64,000 bases of DNA from an alpha proteobacterium AAP38 (GTDB lineage Bacteria > Pseudomonadota > Alphaproteobacteria > Azospirillales > Azospirillaceae): assembly GCA_001296005.1 (NCBI GenBank), contig LJHR01000003.1, positions 186,001 to 250,000 of the forward strand, in the 5' to 3' direction. Position 1 is the stretch's first letter; every line of letters begins with the position of its first letter. Shown piece after piece: positions 36,898 to 45,445 of the stretch. A model generated the notes under the pieces. It was not told where the DNA came from and did no database searches. It worked only from the letters and a program-made list of their open reading frames with translations. The position numbers and the translations under genes were made by a program.

Positions 36898-37506
36898 TTA
36901 CTTTCTGGGCACAGTGGGAATCACGGTCGGATGGCTCATCAATGCCAGAAAGGGCAGGTCGGAGGGACGATTGCCATAGCCATGGCTTTCATCAAACGGT
37001 CCCGCCTCATGCAGCAGGGCCGCCACCCGCCGTGCCTTCTCGCCGCGCACACAGTTGCCGCCCAGCATCTGCCCCGTCAGAACCCCGTCCCGAACCTCCA
37101 TATCGGTGGCCAGGATGCGGTCAACCGGCAGCCCTTGCAGCAGGATGGGGATGTAAAGCGACAGGCCGCCCGTGGCCACCACCACCATATCGCCGGCATC
37201 GGCATGGCGTTTCAGGGCGGTCAGCGTGGGTTCATACCAGCGGGGCCAGCCGCGCATCCGTTCCGCCGCATCCTGGGCCACACTCACCGGCACTCCGGCC
37301 AGCGCCCGGCGCAGCATCCCGGCCTTGATGCGGGTGCGCAGATCATCGTCGGGATTGGCCCCCGCACTCATCAACCCCGCCCGGATGGCGCGGGCGAAGA
37401 CCAGGCCGGAACGCATGCGCCCCGCCACCCGGCCCAGATAGGGCAAAAGGCTGTCCCCCCCCACCAGGGTGCCGTCGAAATCAAAGATGGCGATGCGTCG
37501 TGTCAT
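36898..37506 (-). CDS. HAD-IB family phosphatase
   Basis: 202 residues of the haloacid dehalogenase superfamily, phosphoserine-phosphatase-like subclass. Motif I is IAIFDFDGTLVGGDSL (nucleophile and acid Asp), motif II is VVVATGGLSLY, a Lys-containing RGEKARRVAAL serves as motif III, and motif IV is GYGNRPSDLPFL, where the usual D is replaced by N-R and followed by SD. Substrate unknown. It lies 56 bases upstream of the metal-binding protein gene on the same strand and may be the first gene of that operon; such Mg/Mn-dependent phosphatases occasionally accompany Mn importers, but the link is inferred. Confidence 0.88.
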   Translation of the reverse strand: MTRRIAIFDFDGTLVGGDSLLPYLGRVAGRMRSGLVFARAIRAGLMSAGANPDDDLRTRIKAGMLRRALAGVPVSVAQDAAERMRGWPRWYEPTLTALKRHADAGDMVVVATGGLSLYIPILLQGLPVDRILATDMEVRDGVLTGQMLGGNCVRGEKARRVAALLHEAGPFDESHGYGNRPSDLPFLALMSHPTVIPTVPRK

Positions 37507-37591
37507 GGTCGCCGCGCATAAAACAGGCCTGGGCCTTCCCGCTCAAGATTTTTCGGGATATCAGACGGCGATTGGACCAACGGAGGCCGCC

Positions 37592-38533
37592 ATGGCACGC
37601 GAACGCATCATCATCGATACCGATCCCGGACAGGACGACGCCGTCGCCATGATGCTGGCCTTTGCCTCACCGGAGGAGATCGAGGTGCTGGGCGTCACGG
37701 CGGTGGCCGGCAACGCGCCACTGGCCCACACCGAGATTAATGCCCGCAAGATCTGTGAACTGTCGGGCCGGCCCGATATCAAGGTTTTCGCCGGCTGCGA
37801 CCGCCCTCTGTTCCTGGATCTGCATACGGCCCCGGAGGTGCATGGCGATACCGGCCTGGACGGTCCCGACCTGCCCCCGCCCACCATGCCATTGCAGGCA
37901 CAGCATGCGGTCGATTTCATCATCGACACGCTTCGCGCCGAACCGCCGGGCACCGTCACGCTCTGCCCCCTGGGTCCGCTGACCAACATCGCCACCGCCC
38001 TGACCCGCGCACCCGACATTGCGGCGCGGATCAAGCGCATCGTCCTGATGGGCGGGGCGCAGTTCGAAGGCGGCAACAGCAGCCCGGTGGCCGAATTCAA
38101 CATCTTCGTCGATCCGCACGCAGCGCAAATCGTGCTGAAATCCGGCGTCGATATCGTCATGTTCTCCATGGATGTGACGCATCAGGTGCTGACGGCCCAG
38201 CGACAGATGGACCGCGTCCGCGCCATCCCCGGACCCGTGGGGCGCGTCACCTATGAAATGCTGGATTTCTATCGCCAGTATGACGAGGCCAAATACGGCA
38301 CCGATGGTGGCCCCCTGCACGACCCCTGCGTCATCGCCTGGCTGATCAAGCCCGACCTGTTCCAGGGTAAACAGGTGAATGTGGAGGTGGAAACCGCCTC
38401 TCCCCTGACCATCGGCCAGACGGTGGTCGACCGCTGGTGCATCACCCAGCGCCCGAAGAATGTGTTCTTCATGCTTAAGGCCGAGGCGGACGGGTTCTTT
38501 GACCTGCTACTGGAACGGTTGGGGCGGTTGTAA
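37592..38533 (+). CDS. Inosine-uridine preferring nucleoside hydrolase family protein
   Basis: Hydrolyses ribonucleosides to base and ribose. It is 313 residues, with the Ca-binding signature IIIDTDPGQDDAVAMMLAF at the N-terminus, MGGAQFEGGNSSPVAEFNIF mid-protein (Asn/Glu substrate contacts) and DPCVIAWLIKPDLF carrying the late Asp. The ATG at 37592 follows CGGAGG; the longer frame overlaps the HAD gene's start and is rejected. It diverges from the HAD/metal-uptake operon. The base preference cannot be told from sequence alone. Confidence 0.93.
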   Translation: MARERIIIDTDPGQDDAVAMMLAFASPEEIEVLGVTAVAGNAPLAHTEINARKICELSGRPDIKVFAGCDRPLFLDLHTAPEVHGDTGLDGPDLPPPTMPLQAQHAVDFIIDTLRAEPPGTVTLCPLGPLTNIATALTRAPDIAARIKRIVLMGGAQFEGGNSSPVAEFNIFVDPHAAQIVLKSGVDIVMFSMDVTHQVLTAQRQMDRVRAIPGPVGRVTYEMLDFYRQYDEAKYGTDGGPLHDPCVIAWLIKPDLFQGKQVNVEVETASPLTIGQTVVDRWCITQRPKNVFFMLKAEADGFFDLLLERLGRL

Positions 38534-38581
38534 AGCTGCCGGATTGGTGGATAATTCCGCCCCTGGATGAAGGGGGCGGGC

Positions 38582-39364
38582 ATGAAACGGATCATGGCAC
38601 TGATCGCGGCTTTGCTGGGCGTGATGCCGGTGCTTGCCGCACCGGCCTGGAACTGGCCCGATGGCCATCAGGCCGCCATCGTCCTGACCTATGACGATGC
38701 TTTGCCGTCGCATCTGGACGTGGCCATCCCGCAACTGGACAAGGCCGGCCTGAAGGGCACCTTCTTCCTTTCCGCCATCTTCGACCAAAAGCTGGTTCCC
38801 CGCTGGCGGGCGGCTGCGGCCCGCGGGCATGAGCTGGGCAATCATACGGTCCTGCATCCCTGTGCGCGCGGCACCTTCCCGATGCAGGACCGTCAGAATT
38901 CTGAATCCTATCAGGTCGGTGACATGTTGACCGAAATCCGCGTGCAGAACACCCTGCTGCACGCCATCGACGGCCAAACGGCCCGCACCTTCGCCATGAC
39001 TCGCGGCCAGAAGCTGGTCGGCAGGGGGCAGGATTATGTCGAGGCGTTGCGCACCGCCGGGCTGGTGCGCTTTGCCCGCAGCATTGCCCCGCCGGCAGCG
39101 ACACCGGGAGAGGTCGATCCCTTCAACGTCCCCGCCACCTTCTTTGCCGAGACGGTGACTGGTGCGGAACTGATCGCCTTCGTGGAGGAAGTGCGGGGCC
39201 GCGGCGGGCTGGGCGTCATCGGATTCCACGGCGTGGGCGGGGACTATTCCATCACCACGGCCCAGGCGCACCAGCAACTGTTGGATTACCTGGCGGCCCA
39301 TCGCCAGGAGATCTGGGTGGCCACCTTCGATGAAGTGATGACCCGGCTTACAGGGAAGCCTTAG
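38582..39364 (+). CDS. Secreted polysaccharide deacetylase-like protein (NodB homology)
   Basis: 260 residues with a signal peptide (IMALIAALLGVMPVLAAPAW). The NodB domain shows motif 1 IVLTYDDALPSHLD (Asp-Asp) and motif 2 GHELGNHTVLHPC (HxxxH), then GFHGVGGDYS and TFDEVMTRL near the end. Likely removes acetyl groups from an extracellular or periplasmic glycan. The ATG at 38582 is preferred to 38567 because it follows AAGGGGGCGGG at good spacing and gives a normal signal peptide. It stands between the nucleoside hydrolase and the reductase gene; no glycan cluster is nearby. Confidence 0.88.
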   Translation: MKRIMALIAALLGVMPVLAAPAWNWPDGHQAAIVLTYDDALPSHLDVAIPQLDKAGLKGTFFLSAIFDQKLVPRWRAAAARGHELGNHTVLHPCARGTFPMQDRQNSESYQVGDMLTEIRVQNTLLHAIDGQTARTFAMTRGQKLVGRGQDYVEALRTAGLVRFARSIAPPAATPGEVDPFNVPATFFAETVTGAELIAFVEEVRGRGGLGVIGFHGVGGDYSITTAQAHQQLLDYLAAHRQEIWVATFDEVMTRLTGKP

Positions 39365-39437
39365 CGGGATGGAGAGGTGCTGTACCTGATGCTGGTCGTC
39401 GGTGCCGACCGCCCGTGACCAGATGAATGCATGCGAT

Positions 39438-39464
39438 GGCGGTCCCGGTGGGGCGGGGACCGCC
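39438..39464. other. GC-rich hairpin between deacetylase and nrdA
   Basis: Stem GGCGGTCCC / GGGACCGCC, 9 bp, with a 9-base loop. It lies in the convergent gap and could contribute to transcription arrest from the plus side, but no T-run follows. Confidence 0.45.
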
Positions 39465-39482
39465 ATGGAGGCCCCCCAAATG

Positions 39483-39508
39483 AAAAGGCGGGCATCGCTG
39501 CCCGCCTT
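39483..39508 (-). terminator. Rho-independent terminator of the ribonucleotide reductase gene
   Basis: On the minus strand a 10-bp stem AAGGCGGGCA / TGCCCGCCTT with a 4-base loop is followed by TTTTCA, located about 24 bases after the reductase stop at 39532. Confidence 0.85.
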
Positions 39509-39531
39509 CCTTATCTTGGAATATCTGGACC

Positions 39532-41388
39532 TTACTGACAGGCCAAGCATTCCTCGTACTTGTTGGTCTCCGCCATCGGAGCGGCCTTGGCCCGGCCGAT
39601 CTCCTTGGTGGCGTTGCTCTCGGCACGCTGCACGGACATGGAGCGCAGGTAGTACAGGCTCTTCACGCCCTTCTTCCAGGCCATCATGTGGATCTGGTGC
39701 AGGTCGCGCTTATGCACGTCGGCGGGCAGGAAGACGTTCAGCGACTGGCTCTGGCACACGAACGGGGTGCGGTCGGCGGCATGTTCGATCAGCCAGCGCT
39801 GATCCAGTTCGAACGCCGTCTTGAACACGTCCTTCTCATCCTGGGTCAGGAAGTCCAGATGCTGGACCGACCCGCTGTTCAGCGTGATTTCCGACCAGGT
39901 GTCCTCGTCATTGCGGCCCTTTTCGGCCAGCAACTTCTCCAGGTACGGGTTGCGCACCGAATGGCTGCCCGACAGGGTCTTGTGCGTATAGGCGTTGGCG
40001 GCCACCGGCTCGATGCCGGGCGACGCGCCACCGGTGATGATGGAGATGCTAGCCGTCGGCGCGATGGCGATCTTGTTGGAGAAACGCTCCATCACGCCAT
40101 ATTCCTCGGCGTCGGGGCAGGGGCCACGCTCATGCGCCAGCTTGACCGACGCGGCATCGGCCTGACGCTTGATCAGGGCGAACATGCGCTTGTTCCAGAC
40201 CTTGGCCATCACGCCTTCGATCGGGATCATCTGGCTTTGCAGGAAGCTGTGGAAGCCCATGACGCCCAGACCGACCGAGCGCTCGCGCATGGCGGAATAC
40301 TTGGCCTTGACCATGTCGTCCGGCGCCTTCTGGATAAAGTCGGTCATGACATTATCCAGGAAGCGCATCACGTCCTCGATGAAGGTCGGATGGTCCTGCC
40401 ATTCCAGGAAGTTTTCCAGGTTCAGCGACGACAGACAGCACACAGCCGTGCGCTGCTTGCCCCACGGGTCCATGCCGGTCGGCAGCGTGATCTCGCTGCA
40501 CAGGTTCGACATCTTCACCGTCAGGCCGGCCAGCTTGTGATGTTCCGGGATGGCCCGGTTCACATGGTCGATGAACAGCATGTAGGGCTCGCCCGTTTCC
40601 ATGCGGGCGGTCAGGATGCGGATCCACAGGTCGCGCGCCTTCACGCGGCGCAGGATCTTGCCATCCTTGGGGCTGGTCAGCGCCCATTCCTCATCGGCTT
40701 CCACGGCGCGCATGAAGGCGTCGGGGATGGCGATGCCATGGTGCAGGTTCAGCGCCTTGCGGTTCGGATCACCACCCGTGGGGCGGCGCATCTCGATGAA
40801 TTCTTCGATCTCGGGGTGGGAGACGGGCAGGTAGCAGGCAGCCGAGCCACGGCGCAGCGAACCCTGGGAAATGGCGAGCGTGAGTGAGTCCATGACGCGG
40901 ATGAAGGGGATGACGCCGCTGGTCTTGCCGCTATCCTTCACCTGTTCGCCGATGGAGCGCAGGTTGCCCCAATAGCTGCCGATGCCGCCACCCTTGGCCG
41001 CCAGCCAGACATTCTCGTTCCACAGGCCGACAATACCTTCAAGGCTGTCGCTGGCTTCGTTCAGGAAGCAGGAGATGGGCAGGCCACGGGCGGTGCCACC
41101 GTTGGACAGGACGGGCGTGGCCGGCATGAACCACAGGCGGGAGATATAGTCATACAGGCGCTGGGCATGCGCATGATCGTCGGAATAGTAGCTGGCGACG
41201 CGGGCGAACAGATCCTGATAGGTCTCGCCCGGCATCAGATAGCGATCGTCCAGCGTCGCCTTGCCGAACGTGGTCAGCAACTCGTTTCTGGAATGATCCA
41301 CAGTCACCGGCGCGTGCTTGCGCATCTGGATCTGGCCAAATAGGTCGGCGCCCTGCGGGGCCCACTCGTTCACTTCACCATCGCGCAT
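39532..41388 (-). CDS. nrdA: Class I ribonucleoside-diphosphate reductase alpha subunit
   Basis: Reduces ribonucleoside diphosphates to deoxyribonucleotides using a radical supplied by NrdB. It is 618 residues, without the N-terminal ATP-cone of E. coli NrdA, so dATP overall inhibition may be missing. Active-site cysteines appear in GLPISCFLNEA, KMSNLCSEITLP and TAVCCLSSLNL; the C-terminal redox pair is EECLACQ. No B12 or glycyl-radical features, hence class I. NrdB is not in the window. The upstream region holds a perfect DnaA box and an NrdR-like palindrome; a terminator follows. Confidence 0.93.
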   Translation of the reverse strand: MRDGEVNEWAPQGADLFGQIQMRKHAPVTVDHSRNELLTTFGKATLDDRYLMPGETYQDLFARVASYYSDDHAHAQRLYDYISRLWFMPATPVLSNGGTARGLPISCFLNEASDSLEGIVGLWNENVWLAAKGGGIGSYWGNLRSIGEQVKDSGKTSGVIPFIRVMDSLTLAISQGSLRRGSAACYLPVSHPEIEEFIEMRRPTGGDPNRKALNLHHGIAIPDAFMRAVEADEEWALTSPKDGKILRRVKARDLWIRILTARMETGEPYMLFIDHVNRAIPEHHKLAGLTVKMSNLCSEITLPTGMDPWGKQRTAVCCLSSLNLENFLEWQDHPTFIEDVMRFLDNVMTDFIQKAPDDMVKAKYSAMRERSVGLGVMGFHSFLQSQMIPIEGVMAKVWNKRMFALIKRQADAASVKLAHERGPCPDAEEYGVMERFSNKIAIAPTASISIITGGASPGIEPVAANAYTHKTLSGSHSVRNPYLEKLLAEKGRNDEDTWSEITLNSGSVQHLDFLTQDEKDVFKTAFELDQRWLIEHAADRTPFVCQSQSLNVFLPADVHKRDLHQIHMMAWKKGVKSLYYLRSMSVQRAESNATKEIGRAKAAPMAETNKYEECLACQ

Positions 41389-41419
41389 GACTTATCCCCG
41401 TTTTCCCCAGAGCCCCGGC

Positions 41420-41428
41420 TGTGGATAA
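41420..41428 (-). promoter_or_regulatory. Consensus DnaA box upstream of nrdA
   Basis: TTATCCACA on the minus strand, an exact match to the high-affinity DnaA box, 32 bases before the nrdA start. DnaA is known to regulate nrdAB in E. coli, so ATP-DnaA may tie dNTP supply to replication here. A single box is not an origin. Confidence 0.6.
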
Positions 41429-41439
41429 CCGACCACAGG

Positions 41440-41457
41440 ACACAACATCTTGTTTGT
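41440..41457. promoter_or_regulatory. NrdR-box-like palindrome upstream of nrdA
   Basis: ACACAACATCTTGTTTGT is an imperfect palindrome centred on ACAA-CATC-TTGT, resembling NrdR boxes (consensus about ACACWATATATWGTGT). It lies 52 bases upstream of nrdA. NrdR normally uses two boxes; a second convincing one was not seen. Confidence 0.45.
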
Positions 41458-41635
41458 TGAGGTCCGGATCGTACCAAATCCCGTGCCCACCACAAGGCAG
41501 AAATTTCCGCCCTATCCATCATGAATAGGCTTGACGTCAGCTATTCCAAGGGGGCTTGCGAACGGGGTTGGGGTATGCGCTGCACGCGGCTTGACGGGGC
41601 CACCGTGCCGGACTAGCCGCGATTTTTCCCTGGAT

Positions 41636-41788
41636 TCAGGGGTGTAGGTCCAGGAACTGTCGGACAGACAGCACCCGTGCGTCGCCATAAAGAGATTCGA
41701 TGAAGTCCCGAAGGTCCCCCGTCAGGATCGCGTCGGCACCGCCGATACTGGCCGTCAGGACATAAATCACATCCTTAGGATCACTCAT
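41636..41788 (-). pseudogene. Truncated PIN-domain protein remnant
   Basis: A 50-codon reading frame from the ATG at 41788 encodes MSDPKDVIYVLTASIGGADA, then ILTGDLRDFIESLYG and VLSVRQFLDLHP. This is the C-terminal half of a PIN nuclease: the DPKD acidic motif, the TGDxRD acidic motif and the final strand of VapC-like/COG1569 toxins. In-frame homology continues upstream (HIDILGVAGPTR) only to a TGA near 41850, and the N-terminal catalytic Asp is missing. No antitoxin gene is adjacent. The rest of the 41389-41974 gap contains no other supported gene. Confidence 0.65.
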
Positions 41789-41974
41789 ACGGGTAGGGCC
41801 GGCAACGCCAAGGATATCTATATGTAGTGTCGGCGTGCTGCGTCTCTTTCATCCTCCCCATGCCCCCATTCCCCTGTCAAACGTCACAGTCCCCCGCCTT
41901 GCCCGCAACGCCCCGTCCGCGTTATTGAATAAGCCGTTCCGGTGCTGGGACGACAGCCACTGCGCGGGGTCCGG

Positions 41975-43336
41975 ATGTTCATCGAATGCTCCAACCTGAT
42001 CGCCGGCAATCTGCCCGCCCTGTCCTATGGCGTGGCCGTGGCCGATATTGATGGCGATGGGCAGGATGAGATCATTGTCGCCGGCTATGGCGGCCCCAAC
42101 CGTGTGCTGAAATGGGGTGGGCAGGGGCTGGTGGATATCGCCCCGCCGCTGCTGGCCGATGCGGGGCGGCGGGCCATCGGTCTGGCCTGTGGCGATATTG
42201 ACGGCGACGGGCGGGAGGAAATCTACATCCTGAACAGCGACGGGTTTTCAGGGCCTAAGCAGGTGTCCGACCGGCTGCTGGCCTGTTTTGGGGACCGCTG
42301 GGTTGACCTGTTCGCCTTGCAGGAGAATTTCGCCGCTGCCAACCGCTTCGCGGGCCGATCCGTTGCTGTCATCGACCGGGAGGGCACGGGGCGTTATGGC
42401 TTCATCGTCGCCAATTATGGCGGGCCGATGCGGCTTTATGAAATGGGCGCGCGGGGCCGCATCGTCGATGTCGCGGATGAGGTGGGGCTGGATGCGCTTA
42501 CGGGTGGGCGTTCCCTGCTGGCGGCCCCCATCCTGGGCGACCGTCCCGATATTTTCGCGGGCAATGAGATCGGACCCAACCTGTTCTTCCGCAATCAGGG
42601 CGACGGCACCTTTATCGAGATGGCGGACGCGCTGGGCCTGTCCGACGCGGCATTGCCGGCGCGTGGCGTGGCCCTGGTGCAGGGCGATGAACTGTTCGAC
42701 ATCATGCTGGCCAATTGGGAGGCGCCGCACCGGCTTTATCAGCAGCAGGCCGGCGGCAGTTTCGCCGATCTGGCCCCGCCGGACCTGGCCAAGCCGACCC
42801 GCGCCCGCACCGTCATCGCCGCCGATTTCGACAATGACGGGTATGAGGAGATTTTCATCAACAATCTGGGCGAACCCAACCGCCTGTTCGGCTGGCGCGA
42901 TGATCGCTGGACAGCCATCGATATCGGCGATGCGGCCCTGCCCGCCGGTTTCGGCACCGGGGCCGCCGTGGCCGACCTGGATGGGGATGGGCAGTTGGAA
43001 CTGCTGGTCGCGCATGGGGAGCAGGCGCCGCAACCCTTGTCGCTGTTCATCGGGGAGCCGCGCGGCAATCACTGGCTGCGTATCCGGCCCCTGACGGCAG
43101 CGGGTGCGCCGGCGCGCGGCGCGGTGGTGCGCCTGTGGGCCGGTGACCGCATGCAGATGCGCGCCATCTGCGCCGGCTCCGGCTATCTGTGCCAGATGGA
43201 GCCGGTGGCCCATTTCGGCTTGGGCCGGCTGGAGGCCGTGGAACGGGTGGAGGTGCGCTGGCCCGATGGGGCGGTTCAGCGGATCGAGGGGCCGGGCATC
43301 TGCCAGACCCTGGTCATTCCTCATCCCGGTCGCTGA
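41975..43336 (+). CDS. VCBS/FG-GAP repeat protein of the CRTAC1 type with C-terminal ASPIC/UnbV domain
   Basis: 453 residues from the ATG at 41975 (a GTG at 41942 would add 11). It has repeated beta-propeller blades each with a calcium-type loop: DIDGDGQDE, DIDGDGREE, DFDNDGYEE and DLDGDGQLE. The last ~100 residues match the ASPIC/UnbV domain (GNHWLRIRPLTAAGAPARGA, then VEVRWPDGAVQRIEG). The family is named from human cartilage acidic protein; bacterial roles are unclear. No signal peptide is evident, unusual for this mostly secreted group. The 3' end overlaps the convergent membrane-protein gene by 23 bases. Confidence 0.88.
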   Translation: MFIECSNLIAGNLPALSYGVAVADIDGDGQDEIIVAGYGGPNRVLKWGGQGLVDIAPPLLADAGRRAIGLACGDIDGDGREEIYILNSDGFSGPKQVSDRLLACFGDRWVDLFALQENFAAANRFAGRSVAVIDREGTGRYGFIVANYGGPMRLYEMGARGRIVDVADEVGLDALTGGRSLLAAPILGDRPDIFAGNEIGPNLFFRNQGDGTFIEMADALGLSDAALPARGVALVQGDELFDIMLANWEAPHRLYQQQAGGSFADLAPPDLAKPTRARTVIAADFDNDGYEEIFINNLGEPNRLFGWRDDRWTAIDIGDAALPAGFGTGAAVADLDGDGQLELLVAHGEQAPQPLSLFIGEPRGNHWLRIRPLTAAGAPARGAVVRLWAGDRMQMRAICAGSGYLCQMEPVAHFGLGRLEAVERVEVRWPDGAVQRIEGPGICQTLVIPHPGR

Positions 43337-44150
43337 GCGGCACCTGCTGCGGCGCCACGGCCACGCCATAGATGCGCGCCCACAGCACTGCCGTCAAGGA
43401 TGCGACCAGCGGATTGGTAATCGACAGCACGATATTGCCGGCCAGCACGGCCAAGGTGCTGTCGGATGACAGCCCCATGAGCAGCAGGATCGCCCCCGGT
43501 ACCTGCAAGGGCAGGTTCACCATGACCAGCGCGAAAAGCGGCGGCAGCCCGCCCAGCGGTCGGGTTGCCTTCCAACTGGCCCCCATCACGAATTTGCCAT
43601 CCTGCACCACCGACCCGATGGCAGGACCCAGCCGCGCCACGGGCCACAGGGTCATCAGGATGATGACGGCATAGGTGGTCAGGAAAAACCAGTCGGGCAT
43701 GGCAAAGGCCAGGGCGGCGGTATCCGCCGGCCCCTGCGCCGGATTGGGCGACAGGCGATGGCCGGTAACACTGGCCAGCAAGGTCATGAACACCGCCGCC
43801 GGCAGCACCGATACCAGACCGGCGACCAGCACCAGGGCCAGCAATATGCCCCCAACGCGCCAGTACCGGCCATCGAACGGCATATCCCAGAACTGGCTAT
43901 GATCTTCACCGGTCAGGATGAACCGGGCCCAGCGCACCGTCCAGATGCCCAGACCCCAGATCATGCCCAGAACCGACAGGAATTGAAGAAGGGCGGCACC
44001 GCCGCCTTCGCCCGATGCCGTCATCTGCGCCACGCCCAGTACCGCCAGCACCAGCGCAGGCGCGCCCGCAAACCGCAGCACGCGGCCCGGATCGGACAGG
44101 AGCAGCAGATAGATCGCCAGTGATTCGCGCCAGGCGTCCTTGAAATTCAT
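43314..44150 (-). CDS. Hypothetical integral membrane protein
   Basis: 278 residues with about six hydrophobic helices, including VLAVLGVAQM, GILLALVLVAGLVSVLPAAV, WFFLTTYAVIILMTLW and ALVMVNLPLQVPGAILLLMG. The start MNFKDAWRESLAIYLLLLSD (ATG at 44150) is chosen; the open frame to 44405 has no membrane character and overlaps the opposite gene's leader. No family recognised, though the organisation resembles uncharacterised alphaproteobacterial membrane proteins with repeated amphipathic linkers. It diverges from the dipeptide epimerase gene. Confidence 0.75.
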   Translation of the reverse strand: MNFKDAWRESLAIYLLLLSDPGRVLRFAGAPALVLAVLGVAQMTASGEGGGAALLQFLSVLGMIWGLGIWTVRWARFILTGEDHSQFWDMPFDGRYWRVGGILLALVLVAGLVSVLPAAVFMTLLASVTGHRLSPNPAQGPADTAALAFAMPDWFFLTTYAVIILMTLWPVARLGPAIGSVVQDGKFVMGASWKATRPLGGLPPLFALVMVNLPLQVPGAILLLMGLSSDSTLAVLAGNIVLSITNPLVASLTAVLWARIYGVAVAPQQVPLSDRDEE

Positions 44151-44313
44151 CGCAAACCCGGGTTCCGCAAAATTGCCGTCGGTGGGCAACGGTCTAACAC
44201 ATGGGGTGTTCCCGCGCGACCGCAATGCTATGTCGACGTGCCACAGGGGCAACGCTTCGACAAGCCCCTGTGATTGCTGTAGAAAAATCAGCAGAACGTT
44301 GCCGGAGCTTGCA

Positions 44314-45318
44314 ATGCCTTTTCCGCCCGCCCCGCCCGTCCGCCTGACAGTCCGGCAGGAACGGTTCCCCATCCGCGGCACCTTCCGCATTTCGCGCGGC
44401 GCCAAGACGGAGGCATTGGTGCTGGTGGCCGAACTGACGGATGGCGACGGCCATGTCGGGCGCGGCGAATGCGTGCCCTATGCCCGCTATGGTGAAAGCG
44501 TGGAGGGGGTGGAGGCCGCGATGAAGGCCATGGCCGATGCCTTTGCGCGGGGGTTGAGCCGCCGGGCGCTGGCCCATGCCATGCCGGCCGGTGCCGCCCG
44601 CAATGCGCTCGATTGCGCGCTCTGGGACCTGGAGGCGCGACGTACGGGGCGGCCCGCCTGGGAACTGGCGGGTCTGGCCCCGCTGGAACCGGTGGTCACT
44701 GCCTTCACCCTGTCCATCGACACGCCGGACGCCATGGCCGCTGCCGCCGGCAGCGTGGCCCGTCCGCTGCTGAAACTGAAACTGGCCGGTGACGGGATTG
44801 ATCTTGACCGCGTGGCCGCCGTGCGCGCCGCCGCACCGACCAGCCGCTTGATCGTGGACGCGAACGAGGGCTGGAAGCCGGACGACCTTGCCACCCTGCC
44901 CGACGCCTTTGCCCGGCTGGGGGTGGAGATGATCGAACAGCCGCTGCCGGCCGGGGCTGATCAGGCTCTGGACGGGTTCAAAAGCCCGATCCGCTTGGGT
45001 GCCGATGAAAGCGCCCATGGGCTGGAGGGGCTGGAGGAACTGGCCGGTCGCTATCAGGTGGTGAATATCAAGCTGGACAAGACTGGTGGCCTAACGGAAG
45101 GGCTGGCGGTCAAGGCGCGGGCGCAGGCGCTGGGCCTGGATGTCATGGTCGGCTGCATGGTCGCCACCTCGCTCTCCATGGCGCCGGCCCTGCTGCTGGC
45201 GCAGGGGGCCGATTATGTTGACCTGGACGGGCCGCTGCTGCTGGCCAGCGACCGGGAACCGGGCCTGATTTATGATGGCGCGCTGGTCCGTCCAGAGGCG
45301 GCTGGAGTCTGGGGCTGA
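44314..45318 (+). CDS. Dipeptide epimerase (L-Ala-D/L-Glu epimerase type, enolase superfamily)
   Basis: 334 residues. The capping domain includes GRGECVPYARYGES. The barrel has the catalytic Lys pair in LLKLKLAGDG, metal ligands in LIVDANEGW, EMIEQPLP and LGADESAH, the second Lys in NIKLDKTGG, and the DxD substrate motif YVDLDGPLLL that marks dipeptide epimerases. It probably recycles murein-derived L-Ala-D-Glu. The ATG at 44314 is chosen; the upstream frame from 44140 crosses the promoter region. No murein-peptide permease or peptidase lies beside it, so exact substrate is uncertain. Confidence 0.9.
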   Translation: MPFPPAPPVRLTVRQERFPIRGTFRISRGAKTEALVLVAELTDGDGHVGRGECVPYARYGESVEGVEAAMKAMADAFARGLSRRALAHAMPAGAARNALDCALWDLEARRTGRPAWELAGLAPLEPVVTAFTLSIDTPDAMAAAAGSVARPLLKLKLAGDGIDLDRVAAVRAAAPTSRLIVDANEGWKPDDLATLPDAFARLGVEMIEQPLPAGADQALDGFKSPIRLGADESAHGLEGLEELAGRYQVVNIKLDKTGGLTEGLAVKARAQALGLDVMVGCMVATSLSMAPALLLAQGADYVDLDGPLLLASDREPGLIYDGALVRPEAAGVWG

Positions 45319-45393
45319 GCCTGCCGCAACGCAGCTACCCGCGGTCTATGTCTTTTGGGCAGGACCTTATGCGGATGTTGGTGGATTACCCTG

Positions 45394-45403
45394 ACACGCG
45401 TGT
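45394..45403. promoter_or_regulatory. Palindrome upstream of first pentapeptide gene
   Basis: ACACGCGTGT, a perfect 10-bp palindrome inside a looser TGACA...TGTCA arrangement, about 45 bases before the first pentapeptide-repeat gene. Could be an operator; no known consensus matched. Confidence 0.3.
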
Positions 45404-45445
45404 ATGTCATAGTTGAACCAGAAGTTGGATCAAGCAGTCCCCGCG

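Noticed and set aside
41420-41428. Replication origin near nrdA
   Set aside because: Only one DnaA box, no AT-rich unwinding region and no origin-type neighbours; more likely a regulatory site.
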